A stretch of DNA of 64,000 nucleotides. Source: Synechococcus sp. RCC307 (GTDB lineage: Bacteria > Cyanobacteriota > Cyanobacteriia > PCC-6307 > Cyanobiaceae). Below, in pieces: positions 32,451 through 42,902 of this stretch (the first letter of the stretch is position 1; every line of letters begins with the position of its first letter). The notes beneath the pieces are model-generated. The model ran no database searches. It was given only the letters and a program-made list of their open reading frames with translations, and was not told the DNA's origin. The stretch lies in assembly GCA_000063525.1 (NCBI GenBank), contig CT978603.1:1421105-1485104 (forward strand). Reading direction: 5' to 3'. A program made the translations under genes and the position numbers.

Positions 32451-33152
32451 ATGCCGTTGTTTCAAGGCCAACGCTGCGCCGTGACTGGAGCCAGCGGCAG
32501 CTTGGGGCGGGCCCTGCTGCTCGCCCTGCATCGCCAAGGCGCCATCCCCGTGGCCTTGAGCTCCAGCCCTGGGCCCATTCGACTGCAGGACGGTGATCAG
32601 GAGCTGGAGATCGAAACCATCGCCTGGAAGGTGGGCGAGGAAGAGGCGCTGCGTCCGCAGCTGGAGTCGCTGCAACTGCTGGTGATCAACCACGGCATCA
32701 ACCGCATGGGCGCCCGTGATGCTCAATCCACCGCCGACAGCCTCGAGGTGAACCTCAGCAGCGCGCTGCGGCTGATGGAGCTGTTTTTGCAGACAGCCCA
32801 GCAAGCCGATGGCCGCGAACTGTGGGTGAACACCTCTGAAGCCGAGGTCAACCCGGCGTTCAGTCCGCTGTATGAGATCAGCAAACGGGCCCTGGGCCAG
32901 CTGGTCAGCCTCAGGCGTATTGATGCGGTGTGCACAGTGCGCCGGCTGGTGTTGGGACCCTTCCGTTCAGCGCTGAACCCCTATGGATTCATGCGGGCCA
33001 GCGGGGTGGCGGCTGCTGTGCTGCGCCAAGCCGCTGCTGGACGTGAATTGATCATCGTCAGCCCCAATCCGCTCACCTGGCTCCTGATGCCGCTGACCTG
33101 CTGGGGGCGCGAGCGCTACTACCGCTGGTTCACACAGCGTCCCGATCCGTGA
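32451..33152 (+). CDS. Short-chain dehydrogenase/reductase-like protein
   Basis: A 233-residue Rossmann protein with the cofactor motif [11 protein letters not shown], the NHGIN equivalent of NNAG, and the catalytic pair in YEISKRA. The last 40 residues ([20 protein letters not shown]) resemble the reductase part of cyanobacterial desaturase-SDR fusion proteins. Substrate unknown. ATG 32451 is chosen over the in-frame TTG one codon upstream. It overlaps convergent map by 23 bases. Confidence 0.75.
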   Translation: MPLFQGQRCAVTGASGSLGRALLLALHRQGAIPVALSSSPGPIRLQDGDQELEIETIAWKVGEEEALRPQLESLQLLVINHGINRMGARDAQSTADSLEVNLSSALRLMELFLQTAQQADGRELWVNTSEAEVNPAFSPLYEISKRALGQLVSLRRIDAVCTVRRLVLGPFRSALNPYGFMRASGVAAAVLRQAAAGRELIIVSPNPLTWLLMPLTCWGRERYYRWFTQRPDP

Positions 33153-33963
33153 GGATTTCGTAGCCGCTATCGGTCACCAACACGGTGTGCTCCCACTGGG
33201 CCGAGAGGCTGCCGTCCTGGGTCACCACGGTCCAATGGTCTTTGAGGGTGCGGCAGTTTTTGGCGCCAGCATTGAGAATCGGCTCCACAGCCAAAGTCAT
33301 GCCTGAGCGCAGCTGCACATTGGGCAGATCGCGGGTGCGGTAGTTGAAGACCGAGGGCTCCTCGTGCAGATTGCGGCCAACGCCGTGGCCGGTGTAGTCC
33401 TCCACAACGGCATAGCCATTGGCCTCAACGTGATCCTGCACAGCGCCAGCGATGTCCAGCAGGGTGCGGCCGGCTTTGATCTGGGACAGGCCCTGCATCA
33501 ATGATTCCTGGGCCACGCGGGAGAGACGCTCAGCCTCTTCTGAGATGGAGCCGACGCCGATCGTGACGCAGCTATCGCCGTGATAACCCTCATAGAAAGC
33601 GCCGGTGTCGACCTTGAGCAGGTCGCCATCACGGATCACCCGCTTTTTGCTGGGGATGCCATGCACCACTTCGTTATTGATGCTGGCGCAAATCGTTCCA
33701 GTGAAGCCGTGATAGCCCTTGAAGCTGGGCACAGCCCCCATGGAGCGGATGCGCTCTTCGGCATAGGCATCGAGCTCACCGGTGGTCATGCCGGGCTTCA
33801 CCAGCCCCATGATTTCCTTGAGCACCGTGGCCACAATGCGGCCCGATTGGCGCATGATGCCGATCTCGCGCTCGGACTTGATCTCGATGCCGCGGCGGTT
33901 GTTGCTGATGCGCGGACCGGTCTGAGGCTTCGAGGACGCCAGCAGCTCTGCGAACAAGTTCAT
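33130..33963 (-). CDS. map: Methionine aminopeptidase, type I
   Basis: A 277-residue enzyme removing the initiator Met. It shows the pita-bread motifs [32 protein letters not shown] with the metal Asp residues, [22 protein letters not shown] and [12 protein letters not shown] 33963 begins [11 protein letters not shown]; about 45 residues precede the catalytic core, as in longer cyanobacterial forms. Divergent from the mini membrane protein gene. Confidence 0.95.
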   Translation of the reverse strand: MNLFAELLASSKPQTGPRISNNRRGIEIKSEREIGIMRQSGRIVATVLKEIMGLVKPGMTTGELDAYAEERIRSMGAVPSFKGYHGFTGTICASINNEVVHGIPSKKRVIRDGDLLKVDTGAFYEGYHGDSCVTIGVGSISEEAERLSRVAQESLMQGLSQIKAGRTLLDIAGAVQDHVEANGYAVVEDYTGHGVGRNLHEEPSVFNYRTRDLPNVQLRSGMTLAVEPILNAGAKNCRTLKDHWTVVTQDGSLSAQWEHTVLVTDSGYEILTDRDAV

Positions 33964-34031
33964 CTCAGCAAAAGCAGGCGTCGGTACTTTCAAGCTATCA
34001 ATGCTGTCCGTCTTGTCGCGGAGCTGCACCC

Positions 34032-34310
34032 ATGAGCACCTGGTTGCTGCGGATCCGCCGCTGGCATGGACGGCTGGCTCCAGTCGTCCTGCTGCCGCTG
34101 CTGATCACGGTCAGCACAGGGCTGGGCTACCGCCTGATGCGCGATTGGGGTGGCTGGGGCCGAGACCAAGCCCACTGGTTGATGCAACTGCATGAGGGGG
34201 AATGGCTGGGCGCCCATGGCGAAACGATTTACGTCTTGCTCAATGGACTGGGATTGATCTGGATGCTCAGCACCGGACTGCTGATGCTTCTGGGGAAATG
34301 GTTGAGGTGA
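34032..34310 (+). CDS. Mini PepSY-associated-type membrane protein, second copy
   Basis: A 92-residue protein with two membrane helices (about 15-33 and 66-88) around a segment with [14 protein letters not shown]. The N-terminal [24 protein letters not shown] matches the paralog at 4249-4512, which lies in the DUF305 cassette. Here it is alone, between map and rplS. Function unknown. Confidence 0.7.
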   Translation: MSTWLLRIRRWHGRLAPVVLLPLLITVSTGLGYRLMRDWGGWGRDQAHWLMQLHEGEWLGAHGETIYVLLNGLGLIWMLSTGLLMLLGKWLR

Positions 34311-34340
34311 AGGGGTAAGCTGGACCCTTGGCCCGCTACG

Positions 34341-34361
34341 GCAACTCACCAGTTGAGTTGC
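34341..34361 (+). promoter_or_regulatory. Hairpin in the rplS leader
   Basis: GCAACTC and GAGTTGC form a perfect 7-bp stem with a 7-base loop, ending 11 bases before the rplS ATG. The position, covering the ribosome-binding region, would allow translational control, but no known L19 leader motif is recognised. Confidence 0.45.
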
Positions 34362-34372
34362 ATCGATTCGCA

Positions 34373-34837
34373 ATGACCGCAGAGGAAACAGCAACCAAGA
34401 CCGAGGAGACCGCTGTAGCCAGCGCCACCGAGGAAGCCCCTGCCAAGAAGGCAGCCGCGGCCAAGGTCAGCACGCGCAAGCTGAGCGCCGAAGAGCTGAT
34501 GCGCTCCTTTGAAGAAGGTCAGATCAAGTCCGATCTTCCTGACGTTTATGTGGGCGACACCGTCAAGGTGGGCGTCCGCATCCGTGAGGGCAACAAAGAG
34601 CGCGTTCAGCCCTATGAGGGTGTGGTGATCGCCAAGCGCCACGGCGGCATGCACGAAACCATCACCGTGCGCCGCATCTTCCAGGGCATTGGCGTGGAGC
34701 GAGTGTTCATGATCCACAGCCCCCAGGTGGCCTCCATCAAGGTGGAGCGCCGCGGCAAGGTGCGTCGCGCCAAACTTTTCTATCTGCGCGAGCGGATGGG
34801 CAAAGCCACCCGGGTCAAGCAGCGCTTCGATCGCTGA
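34373..34837 (+). CDS. rplS: 50S ribosomal protein L19
   Basis: A 154-residue ribosomal protein at the 30S-50S interface. The core from about residue 40 carries [34 protein letters not shown] and [24 protein letters not shown]. It is longer than usual because of an Ala/Glu/Lys/Thr-rich N-terminal extension of about 40 residues. ATG 34373 starts that extension. tRNA-Trp and PSHCP follow on the same strand. Confidence 0.96.
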   Translation: MTAEETATKTEETAVASATEEAPAKKAAAAKVSTRKLSAEELMRSFEEGQIKSDLPDVYVGDTVKVGVRIREGNKERVQPYEGVVIAKRHGGMHETITVRRIFQGIGVERVFMIHSPQVASIKVERRGKVRRAKLFYLRERMGKATRVKQRFDR

Positions 34838-34862
34838 CACAGCAGCCCGCCCAGGGCCGCTT

Positions 34863-34885
34863 CCGGTGCCTAGAGTCAGCACCGG
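34863..34885 (+). terminator. Hairpin between rplS and tRNA-Trp
   Basis: CCGGTGC and GCACCGG form a 7-bp stem around a 9-base loop, 25 bases after the rplS stop and 20 before the tRNA. No T-run follows. It may be a weak terminator or an RNA-processing signal. A second GGTGC at 34890 could compete for GCACC. Confidence 0.4.
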
Positions 34886-34904
34886 CATTGGTGCATCGCC
34901 TCCT

Positions 34905-34977
34905 GCGCCGTTAGTTCAGTTGGTAGAACGCAGGTCTCCAAAACCTGATGTCGGGGGTTCGAGTCCTCCACGGCGCG
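34905..34977 (+). tRNA. trnW: tRNA-Trp (CCA)
   Basis: A full 73-base cloverleaf. Acceptor stem GCGCCGT pairs with ACGGCGC, anticodon stem CAGGT/ACCTG holds the loop CTCCAAA with anticodon CCA, and the T arm contains TTCGAGT. Discriminator base G; the 3' CCA is not encoded. Confidence 0.97.
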
Positions 34978-35027
34978 TGCGATGCACCTTTTGTCCACTT
35001 TTTGAGGTTTGAATCGAGGCCTAAAGC

Positions 35028-35216
35028 ATGGAATTGGATCTTCAACCTGGTGATGTTGTGAAGGTGCTCGAATCCGCAGCCCTCGGTTGGGTGCGGGCCA
35101 GGGTGATCCGCGTCAAATCCGGAGGTCGCGTTGTGGTTCAAAGCGATCAGGGTCGTGAATTCACAGCCCGGGGCAACCAGGTGCGCCTGATCGAACCCGC
35201 TGGTTTTCACAACTAG
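35028..35216 (+). CDS. PSHCP, hyper-conserved picocyanobacterial protein (Tudor/SH3-like)
   Basis: A 62-residue basic protein starting MELDLQPGDVVKVLES and ending EPAGFHN. I recognise it as the Prochlorococcus/Synechococcus hyper-conserved protein from its length, sequence and position between tRNA-Trp and tRNA-Asp/gltX. From memory, it folds as a five-stranded Tudor-like barrel and has been linked to RNA or ribosome binding. The strand pattern here (DVVKVLES, VRARVIRVKSGGRVVVQSD, NQVRLIEPAG) agrees. The neighbouring translation genes support such a role. Its stop codon is 7 bases before a switch-like terminator. Confidence 0.88.
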   Translation: MELDLQPGDVVKVLESAALGWVRARVIRVKSGGRVVVQSDQGREFTARGNQVRLIEPAGFHN

Positions 35217-35222
35217 ATCAAA

Positions 35223-35301
35223 GCAACTGCCTCACAAGCGCTCTGGGCGCTTCATCACCTCATTCAACCGGCCCTGTCACTTGGCAGTTGCCGGTTTTTT
35301 T
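35223..35301 (+). terminator. Rho-independent terminator with a competing upstream stem
   Basis: The terminator stem is AACCGGC (35266-35272) with GCCGGTT (35290-35296), followed by seven T. A 9-bp alternative stem pairs GCAACTGCC (35223-35231) with GGCAGTTGC (35283-35291) and shares bases 35290-35291 with the terminator, so the two cannot form together. A small hairpin AAGCGC/GCGCTT (35236-35252) lies inside. This is the layout of an attenuator. Confidence 0.7.
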
Positions 35302-35337
35302 ATGCCCAAAAAATCACACGCTCCCCGGCAACAATTG

Positions 35338-35448
35338 GTTGACGGAGGGACCCTCCAGACCCAATACTGGTCTTTCCTCCAAGCGAGGACATGGGCGTGT
35401 TTCGAGCGCTGTAAACCCATCACTTTCACCGTGATTGGTTACTAACCA
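35338..35448 (+). ncRNA. Candidate structured RNA or leader upstream of tRNA-Asp
   Basis: Five inverted repeats lie nearly end to end: GGAGGG/CCCTCC (35344-35356), AGACC/GGTCT (35357-35373), TCCTC/GAGGA (35375-35389), ATCAC/GTGAT (35419-35435) and TGGTTA/TAACCA (35436-35448). TTGACG at 35338-35343 and AATACT 18 bases later could be a promoter, in which case the first repeat is in its spacer. No known RNA family is recognised. It may be an independent small RNA or the 5' leader of tRNA-Asp-gltX. Confidence 0.3.
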
Positions 35449-35468
35449 GCAGCCCGAAGTTCGGTCAT

Positions 35469-35542
35469 GGGACCGTAGTTCAACCGGTTAGAGCACCGCC
35501 CTGTCACGGCGGAAGTTGCGGGTTCGAATCCCGTCGGTCCCG
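35469..35542 (+). tRNA. trnD: tRNA-Asp (GTC)
   Basis: A full 74-base cloverleaf. GGGACCG pairs with CGGTCCC, anticodon stem CCGCC/GGCGG holds CTGTCAC with anticodon GTC, and the T arm contains TTCGAAT. Discriminator G; the 3' CCA is not encoded. gltX starts 20 bases downstream. Confidence 0.97.
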
Positions 35543-35562
35543 TTTTCACCTCAACAGCCTCA

Positions 35563-36990
35563 ATGGTGCGTGTTCGTCTGGCCCCCAGCCCAACGGGAAC
35601 GCTTCATATCGGCACCGCACGCACGGCGGTGTTCAACTGGCTGTACGCGCGGCGCCATGGCGGCGAGTTTGTGCTGCGCATTGAAGACACCGACAAAGAG
35701 CGCAGCAAAAGCGAATACACCAGCAACATCCTCGATGGCCTGAAGTGGCTGGGTATCGACTGGGATGCCGAGCCCGTCATCCAGAGCGAGCGGGTGGAGC
35801 AGCACCGCCAAGCAATCCAACAACTGCTGGATGCCGGGCTGGCCTACCGCTGTTACGCCTCGGAAGAGGAGCTCAACGCCATGCGCGAGGCCCAAATGGC
35901 CAACAAGAAAGCGCCGCGTTACGACAACCGCCACCGCAACCTCAGCCACGAGCAGGAAGCCGACTATCAAGCCGAGGGACGCCAAGCCACGGTGCGCTTC
36001 CGCATCGATGACAGCCGCAACATCCAATGGAACGACCTGGTGCGCGGCGCGATGAGCTGGAGCGGAGCCGACCTGGGCGGCGACATGGTGATCGCCCGGC
36101 GCGCTCCAGCCGATCAAATCGGCGATCCGCTTTACAACCTCGTGGTGGTGGTCGATGACGCCGCCATGGCCATCACCCATGTGATCCGCGGTGAAGACCA
36201 CATCGCCAACACGGCCAAGCAACTGCTGCTCTACGAAGCCCTGGGGCTGCCGCTGCCTGAGTTCGCCCACACCCCGCTGATCCTCAACCAAGAGGGCCGC
36301 AAGCTCTCCAAGCGCGATGGCGTCACCTCGGTGAGCGACTTCCGCGGCATGGGCTACACCGCCAGCGCCCTGGCCAACTACATGACCCTGCTGGGCTGGT
36401 CGCCGCCGGAGGGCATGGGCGAGCGCTTCTCCTTGGCGGAGGCCGCCAAGGTGTTCGACTTCCAGCGCGTCAACAAAGCTGGTGCCCGCTTCGATTGGGA
36501 CAAGCTCAACTGGCTCAATGGCCAGGTGCTGCATGAGCTTGGTGCCGCAGAACTCAACCGCAAGCTCACCCCGCTTTGGCAGGAGGCAGGCTTTGAGACC
36601 AGCGGCCGCAGCCAAGCTTGGCTGGAGCAACTCTGCGAGCTGCTGGGCCCCTCCCTGACGCTGCTGGCCGATGGCGTCGAGCAAGCCCGACCGTTTTTTG
36701 AAACGCCCTCCCTCAAAGAGGACGCTCAGCAGCAACTGCAACAACCCGGAGCCAAAGAGGCCCTCAAGGCCCTGCTCAGCTCACTGAGCGACGAGCCGCT
36801 GCAGGCCGAACAGGCCAAAGCCCTAATCAGCGATGCCTGCAAGGCCGCCGATGTGAAAAAAGGCGTGCTGATGAAATCGCTCCGCGGTGCCTTGATGGGG
36901 CAACTGCAGGGGCCTGATCTGATGGAGAGCTGGCTGCTACTGAACGCGGCCGGGCAAGACCGCGGGCGCATCAGCAGCGCCCTCGGCTGA
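35563..36990 (+). CDS. gltX: Glutamyl-tRNA synthetase
   Basis: A 475-residue class I synthetase charging tRNA-Glu, which also feeds tetrapyrrole synthesis through glutamyl-tRNA. The HIGH motif is [17 protein letters not shown] and the KMSKS-type motif is KLSKRDG. Length is standard. It follows tRNA-Asp by 20 bases. The last 54 bases overlap the convergent antiporter gene. Confidence 0.97.
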   Translation: MVRVRLAPSPTGTLHIGTARTAVFNWLYARRHGGEFVLRIEDTDKERSKSEYTSNILDGLKWLGIDWDAEPVIQSERVEQHRQAIQQLLDAGLAYRCYASEEELNAMREAQMANKKAPRYDNRHRNLSHEQEADYQAEGRQATVRFRIDDSRNIQWNDLVRGAMSWSGADLGGDMVIARRAPADQIGDPLYNLVVVVDDAAMAITHVIRGEDHIANTAKQLLLYEALGLPLPEFAHTPLILNQEGRKLSKRDGVTSVSDFRGMGYTASALANYMTLLGWSPPEGMGERFSLAEAAKVFDFQRVNKAGARFDWDKLNWLNGQVLHELGAAELNRKLTPLWQEAGFETSGRSQAWLEQLCELLGPSLTLLADGVEQARPFFETPSLKEDAQQQLQQPGAKEALKALLSSLSDEPLQAEQAKALISDACKAADVKKGVLMKSLRGALMGQLQGPDLMESWLLLNAAGQDRGRISSALG

Positions 36991-38205
36991 GCCGGCCTCG
37001 GCCTCCAGATCAGGCTGCACCAAGCCCAAGCGGCGCGCCAACCAAGGCGCCGTGAGGCCTTGGAGGCCCACGGTCATCAGGATCGTGAGGAACACCAAAC
37101 CCTGCAGGCGTCCAGCGCCTGAAAAGCCAGCGGCTTCCAAGCGAATCGCAAACAAACTGGCCACCGCGGCCGTGACGATGCCGCGGGGGGCCATCCAACT
37201 GAGCATCAACTTCTGCTTCCACTGCAGGGGCAAGCCTGTGCTGGCCAATGAGATCGCCAGCGGGCGCACCACCACCATCAGCACCAACACACAACCAACC
37301 CCGCCCAGCCCCAAGGGGCTGAGTTCCCGCCACGAAACATCAGCAGCCAGCAGCGGAAACAGCACCGTGATCGCCAATTGGGCCAGCTGGCGAATGAAGT
37401 CATCAAGCTGCTGCGGCTCCGAGGACGGCCGGCGCCCCACCACCACCCCAGCGGCGACCGCCGCTGGAAATCCCGATTCCGACAGCTGGGCGTCGCAGCC
37501 GCCATACATCAAAAACAAAATGCCCAGCGTGAGCTGAACCCTCAGACCCAAAACCCCGGAATCGGCAGGCAAACGCCTCAGCAGTTCAGAGAGCAACAGG
37601 CCGCTGAGCAAGCCCATGGCCACGCCAAATCCCAAGCGCAGCAATAGTCCAGCGGCCACGCCCTGCCAGCCGGTGCGATCTCCCAGCACCAGCTCCAGCA
37701 GCATCACCGCCAGCACAGCGCCAATCGGTTCAAGCACCAGGCCCTCTCCCTCCAGCACCTCACCTAGGGGCTCTTGCAGGCGCATCTGCTGCACCAGGGG
37801 ATTCACCACCGTGGGGCCGGTGGCCAAGACGATGGCGCTGAACACCGCGGCCAACGACCAGTTCAAACCAGCCAGCCAGTGGGCCGCCAGAAAGGCTCCG
37901 CCAAAGGCCACCAACAGGCGCACCGCCACGATGCGCAGCACAGCCGTGCGCAGCTCACCGCCGGGGAGCCGCAGCTTGAGGCCGCCTTCAAACAGCACCA
38001 GGCTCACCAGCAGGCCGACCACGGTGCCGAGGCTGGAGCCCAAATCCAGCGGTTCAACCCAATGGAAACCGGCGCGGCCCACCACCAGACCACTGACGAG
38101 CAACAGCACCACTGCCTGCAGGCTCGTGAGCTTGGCCACCAGCTGGGCCGTGGCCCCGGAGGCCATGGTGATGCCCCAGAGCAGATTGAGCCGCTCAGCG
38201 CTCAT
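36937..38205 (-). CDS. CPA1-family Na+/H+ antiporter
   Basis: A 422-residue inner-membrane antiporter with about twelve helices. Typical motifs are [10 protein letters not shown] (about 70-79), [16 protein letters not shown] with the transport-region ATGPT in place of the more common ATDP, and [17 protein letters not shown] (about 350). These match NhaP-type proteins. The start overlaps the stop of the small upstream gene as ATGA. The 3' end overlaps gltX by 54 bases. The ion exchanged cannot be read from sequence. Confidence 0.88.
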   Translation of the reverse strand: MSAERLNLLWGITMASGATAQLVAKLTSLQAVVLLLVSGLVVGRAGFHWVEPLDLGSSLGTVVGLLVSLVLFEGGLKLRLPGGELRTAVLRIVAVRLLVAFGGAFLAAHWLAGLNWSLAAVFSAIVLATGPTVVNPLVQQMRLQEPLGEVLEGEGLVLEPIGAVLAVMLLELVLGDRTGWQGVAAGLLLRLGFGVAMGLLSGLLLSELLRRLPADSGVLGLRVQLTLGILFLMYGGCDAQLSESGFPAAVAAGVVVGRRPSSEPQQLDDFIRQLAQLAITVLFPLLAADVSWRELSPLGLGGVGCVLVLMVVVRPLAISLASTGLPLQWKQKLMLSWMAPRGIVTAAVASLFAIRLEAAGFSGAGRLQGLVFLTILMTVGLQGLTAPWLARRLGLVQPDLEAEAGSAEGAADAPAVLPGRVQ

Positions 38206-38441
38206 TCAAGACCCGTGAACTGGGGTTCGACATGCACAGCCAGCACAGCCCGCGGACGAACCACAAAGTATTCACCCTCCAGCTCGGTGATGGGCACATT
38301 CACAAAAGCCTGGGCATCGGGCTTGTTGAGGCTCTCGGCATACCAGGTCTGAAAGCTCTCGAGATCAGGAAACTGAATCTGGTGTCGATGGCCGCCTTCG
38401 AGCAAGAGATGCACGGCATAGCGGCTCGGGCGACGGCTCAT
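38202..38441 (-). CDS. Conserved small hypothetical protein
   Basis: A 79-residue protein with alternating strand and helix patterns (YAVHLLLEGGHRHQIQFPDLESFQTWY, FVNVPITELEGEYFVVRP). No named family recognised. ATG 38441 is chosen because the upstream frame runs into the divergent polA leader. It is coupled to the antiporter gene by an ATGA overlap. Confidence 0.7.
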   Translation of the reverse strand: MSRRPSRYAVHLLLEGGHRHQIQFPDLESFQTWYAESLNKPDAQAFVNVPITELEGEYFVVRPRAVLAVHVEPQFTGLE

Positions 38442-38503
38442 GAGCTGTGCAGGTCTCACCCAAGGATGCCGGATGGCAGGCTGTGGGCCAATTCCAGCGT
38501 CTG

Positions 38504-41407
38504 ATGGGCAGCACAACCAAGCCTCTGTTGCTGCTGGTGGATGGGCATTCCCTGGCCTTCCGCAGCTTCTACGCCTTCTCCAAGGGGGGCGAAGGGGGCT
38601 TAAGCACCCAAGACGGCATCCCCACCAGCGTGACCTATGGCTTCCTCAAAGCGCTGCTGGACAACTGCAAAAGCCTCAAACCCCAAGGGGTGGTGATCGC
38701 CTTTGACACCGCTGAGCCCACCTTCCGGCACAAAGCCGATGAGACCTACAAAGCCAACCGCGATGTAGCCCCTGATCACTTCTTCCAGGACGTCGACAAC
38801 CTGCAAGAGATCCTCAAGGGCTGCCTTGATATCCCCCTCTGCCTAGCCCCGGGCTTCGAAGCCGACGACGTGCTCGGCACCCTGGCCAACCGCGGCGCCA
38901 ACGAGGGATGGCGGGTGCGAATCCTCTCGGGCGACCGCGACCTGTTCCAGCTGGTGGATGACCAGCGCGACATCGCTGTCCTTTATATGGGCGGCGGCCC
39001 CTACGCCAAAAGCAGCGGCCCCACGGAGATCCGTGAAGAGGGCGTTGTCAGCAAACTCGGCGTGATGCCCAACAAGGTGGTGGACCTCAAGGCCCTCACC
39101 GGTGACAGCAGCGACAACATCCCGGGGGTGCGCGGTGTTGGCCCCAAAACAGCCATCAACCTGCTGAGCGAAAACGGTGATCTCGATGGGGTCTACAAGG
39201 CGCTTGAAGCCCTGAGCGACCCCAAAGCCAACAGCGGAGCTCTCAAAGGGGCGCTCAAGGGCAAGCTCAGCAACGACAAGGAGAACGCCTACCGCTCGCG
39301 GATGCTGGCGGAAATCCTGATCGACATTCCCCTGCCCGAAGATCCGCGGTTGGGTCTGGGCCTGGTGGAGCTGGGGGCCCTGCGTCAGCGGTTGGAGGAG
39401 CTGGAGCTCAACAGCCTGCAGCGGCAGAGCGAAAAATTTGCCGAGCTCTTTTCAGCCGCTGGCCAACTCAGCTTGGACACCGGTAGCTCTGCCGATCTCA
39501 GCGAAGCGCTGAGCGAACCGGAGAGCGAAACGCCCACAACTCCTCCGCTCAAACCGCAGCTGATCACCAGCTCCGCTCAACTCCAAGCCCTGGTGAGCCA
39601 GCTGCAGCAACGCAGCGCCGATGCCCCAGCCGTGGCCATCGACACCGAGACCACCGACCTCAACCCCTTCCGCGCGCAGCTGGTGGGCTTGGGTTTCTGC
39701 TGGGGTGAAGCCGACAACGATCTGGCCTACATCCCGATCGGCCACAGCGGCGCCGAAGGGCAATTACCCCTTGCCGAGGTGCTCGAGGCCCTGGCCCCTT
39801 GGCTGGCCAGTCCAACGCAGCGGAAATGCCTGCAGAACGCCAAATACGACCGGCTGGTGCTGCTGCGCCATGGGCTGGAGCTCAATGGCGTGGCCGTCGA
39901 CACCCTGCTGGCCGACTATCTGCGCGACGCCTCAGCTCGCCACAACCTCGAGGAATTGGCGCAGCGCCATTACGGCTTCCGCCCCACCAGCTTCAGCGAT
40001 CTCGTGGGCAAAGGGCAGACCTTTGCCGATGTGCCCATCGAAGCCGCAGCCCAGTACTGCGGCATGGACGTGCACCTCACCTACCGCTTAGCCATTGATC
40101 TGGTGCAACAACTCGAGCAACTCGGAGAAGCCTTGCCGCAGTTGCTCTCGGAACTGGAACTGCCGCTGGAGCCGGTGCTGGCACAAATGGAAGCCACCGG
40201 CATCCGCATCGATGTGCCCTACCTACAGGAGCTGGGCCAATCGATGGGCGACAAGCTGCAGCAACTCGAGCAGCAAGCCATCGCTGCGGCTGGCGAGGAG
40301 TTCAACCTGGCCTCCCCCAAACAGCTGGGCGAGCTGCTGTTCAACACCCTGGGGCTGGACCGCAAGAAATCAAGAAAGACCAAAACCGGCTGGAGCACCG
40401 ATGCCGCGGTGCTGGAAAAACTCGAAGACGCCCATCCGGTGGTGCCCCTGGTGCTGGAGCACCGCACCTTGAGCAAGCTCAAGAGCACCTATGTCGATGC
40501 CCTGCCCCAGCTGGTGGAAAGCGAGACCGGGCGGGTGCACACCGATTTCAACCAGGCGGTGACGGCCACCGGACGGCTCTCCAGCAGCAACCCCAACCTG
40601 CAGAACATTCCGGTGCGCACGGCCTACAGCCGCCAGATCCGCAAAGCCTTCCTGCCCCAGAAGGACTGGACCCTGCTCAGCGCCGACTACAGCCAGATCG
40701 AGCTGCGCATCCTCACCCACCTCTGCGGCGAAGAGGCCTTGGTGGAGGCCTACAACAGCGGCGATGACGTGCATGCGCTCACAGCCCGCCTGCTACTGGA
40801 TAAGAGCGAGGTGAGCGATGAGGAGCGGCGCCTGGGCAAAACCATCAACTTCGGGGTGATCTACGGCATGGGCGCCCAACGCTTTGCCCGCGCCACTGGG
40901 GTCAGCCAAGCCGAAGCCAAGGAGTTCCTCAGCCGCTACAAGCAGCGCTACCCCAAGGTGTTTGCGTTCCTGGAATGGCAGGAGCGCCTGGCCCTCAGCC
41001 GCGGCTACGTGGAAACGCTGATGGGGCGCCGGCGGCCCTTCCATTTCGATCCCCAAGGCCTTGGGCGGCTCAAGGGCACCGATCCCGCTGAAATCGATCT
41101 CGATGTGGCCAGGCGCGGCGGCATGGAAGCCCAGCAACTGCGGGCCGCCGCCAATGCCCCGATCCAGGGCTCCAGCGCCGACATCATCAAAAAAGCGATG
41201 GTGGATCTGCAGCAGCTGCTGCTCGACCAGCAACTGCCGGCCCGGCTGCTGCTGCAGGTGCACGACGAACTGGTGCTCGAGTGCGCTCCCAATGCGCTCG
41301 CCACGGTGCAGAGCAGCGTGCAACGCACGATGGAGCAGGCCGTGAGTCTGAGCGTGCCGTTGGTGGTTGAGATCGGTAGTGGCCCCAACTGGATGGAGGC
41401 GAAATAA
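38504..41407 (+). CDS. polA: DNA polymerase I
   Basis: A 967-residue repair and replication polymerase. The 5'-nuclease domain (about 1-300) starts [17 protein letters not shown]. The 3'-5' exonuclease domain (about 355-545) keeps the catalytic Asp and Glu in [12 protein letters not shown], so proofreading is likely active. The polymerase domain has [25 protein letters not shown] and [14 protein letters not shown] 38504 is preferred to the upstream GTG because it begins [19 protein letters not shown]. Confidence 0.97.
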   Translation: MGSTTKPLLLLVDGHSLAFRSFYAFSKGGEGGLSTQDGIPTSVTYGFLKALLDNCKSLKPQGVVIAFDTAEPTFRHKADETYKANRDVAPDHFFQDVDNLQEILKGCLDIPLCLAPGFEADDVLGTLANRGANEGWRVRILSGDRDLFQLVDDQRDIAVLYMGGGPYAKSSGPTEIREEGVVSKLGVMPNKVVDLKALTGDSSDNIPGVRGVGPKTAINLLSENGDLDGVYKALEALSDPKANSGALKGALKGKLSNDKENAYRSRMLAEILIDIPLPEDPRLGLGLVELGALRQRLEELELNSLQRQSEKFAELFSAAGQLSLDTGSSADLSEALSEPESETPTTPPLKPQLITSSAQLQALVSQLQQRSADAPAVAIDTETTDLNPFRAQLVGLGFCWGEADNDLAYIPIGHSGAEGQLPLAEVLEALAPWLASPTQRKCLQNAKYDRLVLLRHGLELNGVAVDTLLADYLRDASARHNLEELAQRHYGFRPTSFSDLVGKGQTFADVPIEAAAQYCGMDVHLTYRLAIDLVQQLEQLGEALPQLLSELELPLEPVLAQMEATGIRIDVPYLQELGQSMGDKLQQLEQQAIAAAGEEFNLASPKQLGELLFNTLGLDRKKSRKTKTGWSTDAAVLEKLEDAHPVVPLVLEHRTLSKLKSTYVDALPQLVESETGRVHTDFNQAVTATGRLSSSNPNLQNIPVRTAYSRQIRKAFLPQKDWTLLSADYSQIELRILTHLCGEEALVEAYNSGDDVHALTARLLLDKSEVSDEERRLGKTINFGVIYGMGAQRFARATGVSQAEAKEFLSRYKQRYPKVFAFLEWQERLALSRGYVETLMGRRRPFHFDPQGLGRLKGTDPAEIDLDVARRGGMEAQQLRAAANAPIQGSSADIIKKAMVDLQQLLLDQQLPARLLLQVHDELVLECAPNALATVQSSVQRTMEQAVSLSVPLVVEIGSGPNWMEAK

Positions 41408-41456
41408 CAGAGATCCCGGCTGGAACGTAACCTCCGGTTCTGCGCCTGTTCTTGCC

Positions 41457-42902
41457 GTGTCCCTGCGCTTCACCAACAGCCTCACCAGCCGCACTGAAGC
41501 GTTCGAGCCTCTTGAGGCCGGCAAAGCCACGATCTACTGCTGCGGCGTCACGGTCTATGACCTCTGCCACTTGGGCCATGCCCGCAGCTACATCAACTGG
41601 GATGTGCTGCGCCGCTACCTGATCTGGCGCGGCTACGACGTCACCTACGTCCAGAACTACACCGACATCGACGACAAGATCCTCAAACGGGCTGCCGAAG
41701 AAGGAAGCTCGATGCAGGCGGTGAGTGAACGCAATATCGAGGCCTTTGAAATCGACATGGGGCGGCTCAACATCTTGCCGGCCGATCGCATGCCCAGGGC
41801 CACCCGCTGCATTGATGGCATCCAGCAGCTCATTCGTGAATTGGAAGCCAAAGGTGCTGCCTATAGCGCTGATGGCGATGTCTACTTCGCCGTTGCCAAG
41901 GCAAACGACTACGGCAAGCTCAGCGGCCGCGATCCCAACGAACAGCAGCAAGGCGCCAGTGGCCGCACCGCAGAAGGCGAAGAGAGCCGCAAGCGCCACC
42001 CCTTTGATTTCGCCCTCTGGAAAGGAGCCAAGGAAGGCGAACCCAGCTGGGATTCACCCTGGGGACCAGGGCGGCCGGGATGGCACATCGAATGCTCAGC
42101 GATGGTGCGCCAGGAGCTGGGCCTGACGATCGACATCCATCTGGGCGGCGGCGATTTGGTGTTCCCGCACCACGAAAACGAAATCGCCCAATCAGAAACC
42201 GCTAACGGCACGACCCTGGCGAAGTTGTGGATGCACAACGGCATGGTCAATGTCGGCGGCACCAAGATGTCGAAATCGCTCGGCAACTTCACCACGATCC
42301 GGGCGCTGCTCGACAGCGGCGTCTCGCCGATGACCCTGCGTCTGTTTGTGCTGCAGGCCCATTACCGCAAGCCTCTCGACTTCACAGCAGAAGCCCTCGA
42401 TGCGGCAGCCAACGGCTGGAAGGGTCTCAACAGCGCGCTGCTACTGGGCGAGCGCCATGGCGAGGCCTTGGGCTGGAGCAGCGGCGCAGGCGAACTGAGC
42501 AGCGAGCTGGAGGAGCAGCGGCAGCGCTTCATCGAGGCCATGGATGACGACCTCAACAGCTCCGGCGGCCTGGCGGTGCTGTTTGAACTGGCCCGGCCCT
42601 TGCGGGCCCTGGCCAACCGCCTGGAGCGCGGTGATGCGATCACCGCCGATGACCAGGGACTCGCGGGCCAGTGGCAACTGCTGCAAGATCTGGCCGGCGC
42701 GCTTGGGCTAGCCACTGAAATCACAGCACCGAGCAGCGATGGTGATGACGGCGCACGGATCAGCGACTTGATCGAGGCCCGCAAGAGCGCCAAAGCCAAC
42801 AAGGACTACGGCGAAGCTGACCGCATCCGCGCCGAACTCAAAGCCGAAGGCATCGAGCTGATCGACAAACCCGGCGGCATCACCGACTGGATTCGGGCCT
42901 AG
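41457..42902 (+). CDS. cysS: Cysteinyl-tRNA synthetase
   Basis: A 481-residue class I synthetase. Zinc-binding and HIGH-type motifs lie together in [29 protein letters not shown] and [10 protein letters not shown] follow, and KMSKSLGNF is intact. GTG 41457 gives [19 protein letters not shown], the family's usual start; the frame upstream is untypical. It overlaps a convergent 58-residue gene by 4 bases. Confidence 0.96.
   Translation: MSLRFTNSLTSRTEAFEPLEAGKATIYCCGVTVYDLCHLGHARSYINWDVLRRYLIWRGYDVTYVQNYTDIDDKILKRAAEEGSSMQAVSERNIEAFEIDMGRLNILPADRMPRATRCIDGIQQLIRELEAKGAAYSADGDVYFAVAKANDYGKLSGRDPNEQQQGASGRTAEGEESRKRHPFDFALWKGAKEGEPSWDSPWGPGRPGWHIECSAMVRQELGLTIDIHLGGGDLVFPHHENEIAQSETANGTTLAKLWMHNGMVNVGGTKMSKSLGNFTTIRALLDSGVSPMTLRLFVLQAHYRKPLDFTAEALDAAANGWKGLNSALLLGERHGEALGWSSGAGELSSELEEQRQRFIEAMDDDLNSSGGLAVLFELARPLRALANRLERGDAITADDQGLAGQWQLLQDLAGALGLATEITAPSSDGDDGARISDLIEARKSAKANKDYGEADRIRAELKAEGIELIDKPGGITDWIRA

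Noticed and set aside
35560-36744. Open frame of 394 codons opposite gltX
   Set aside because: Shadow of gltX; no family pattern and no independent promoter or ribosome site.
36937-36990. Possible frameshift or wrong stop at the gltX end
   Set aside because: Both gltX and the antiporter have normal C termini; the 54-base overlap is one of several in the window.
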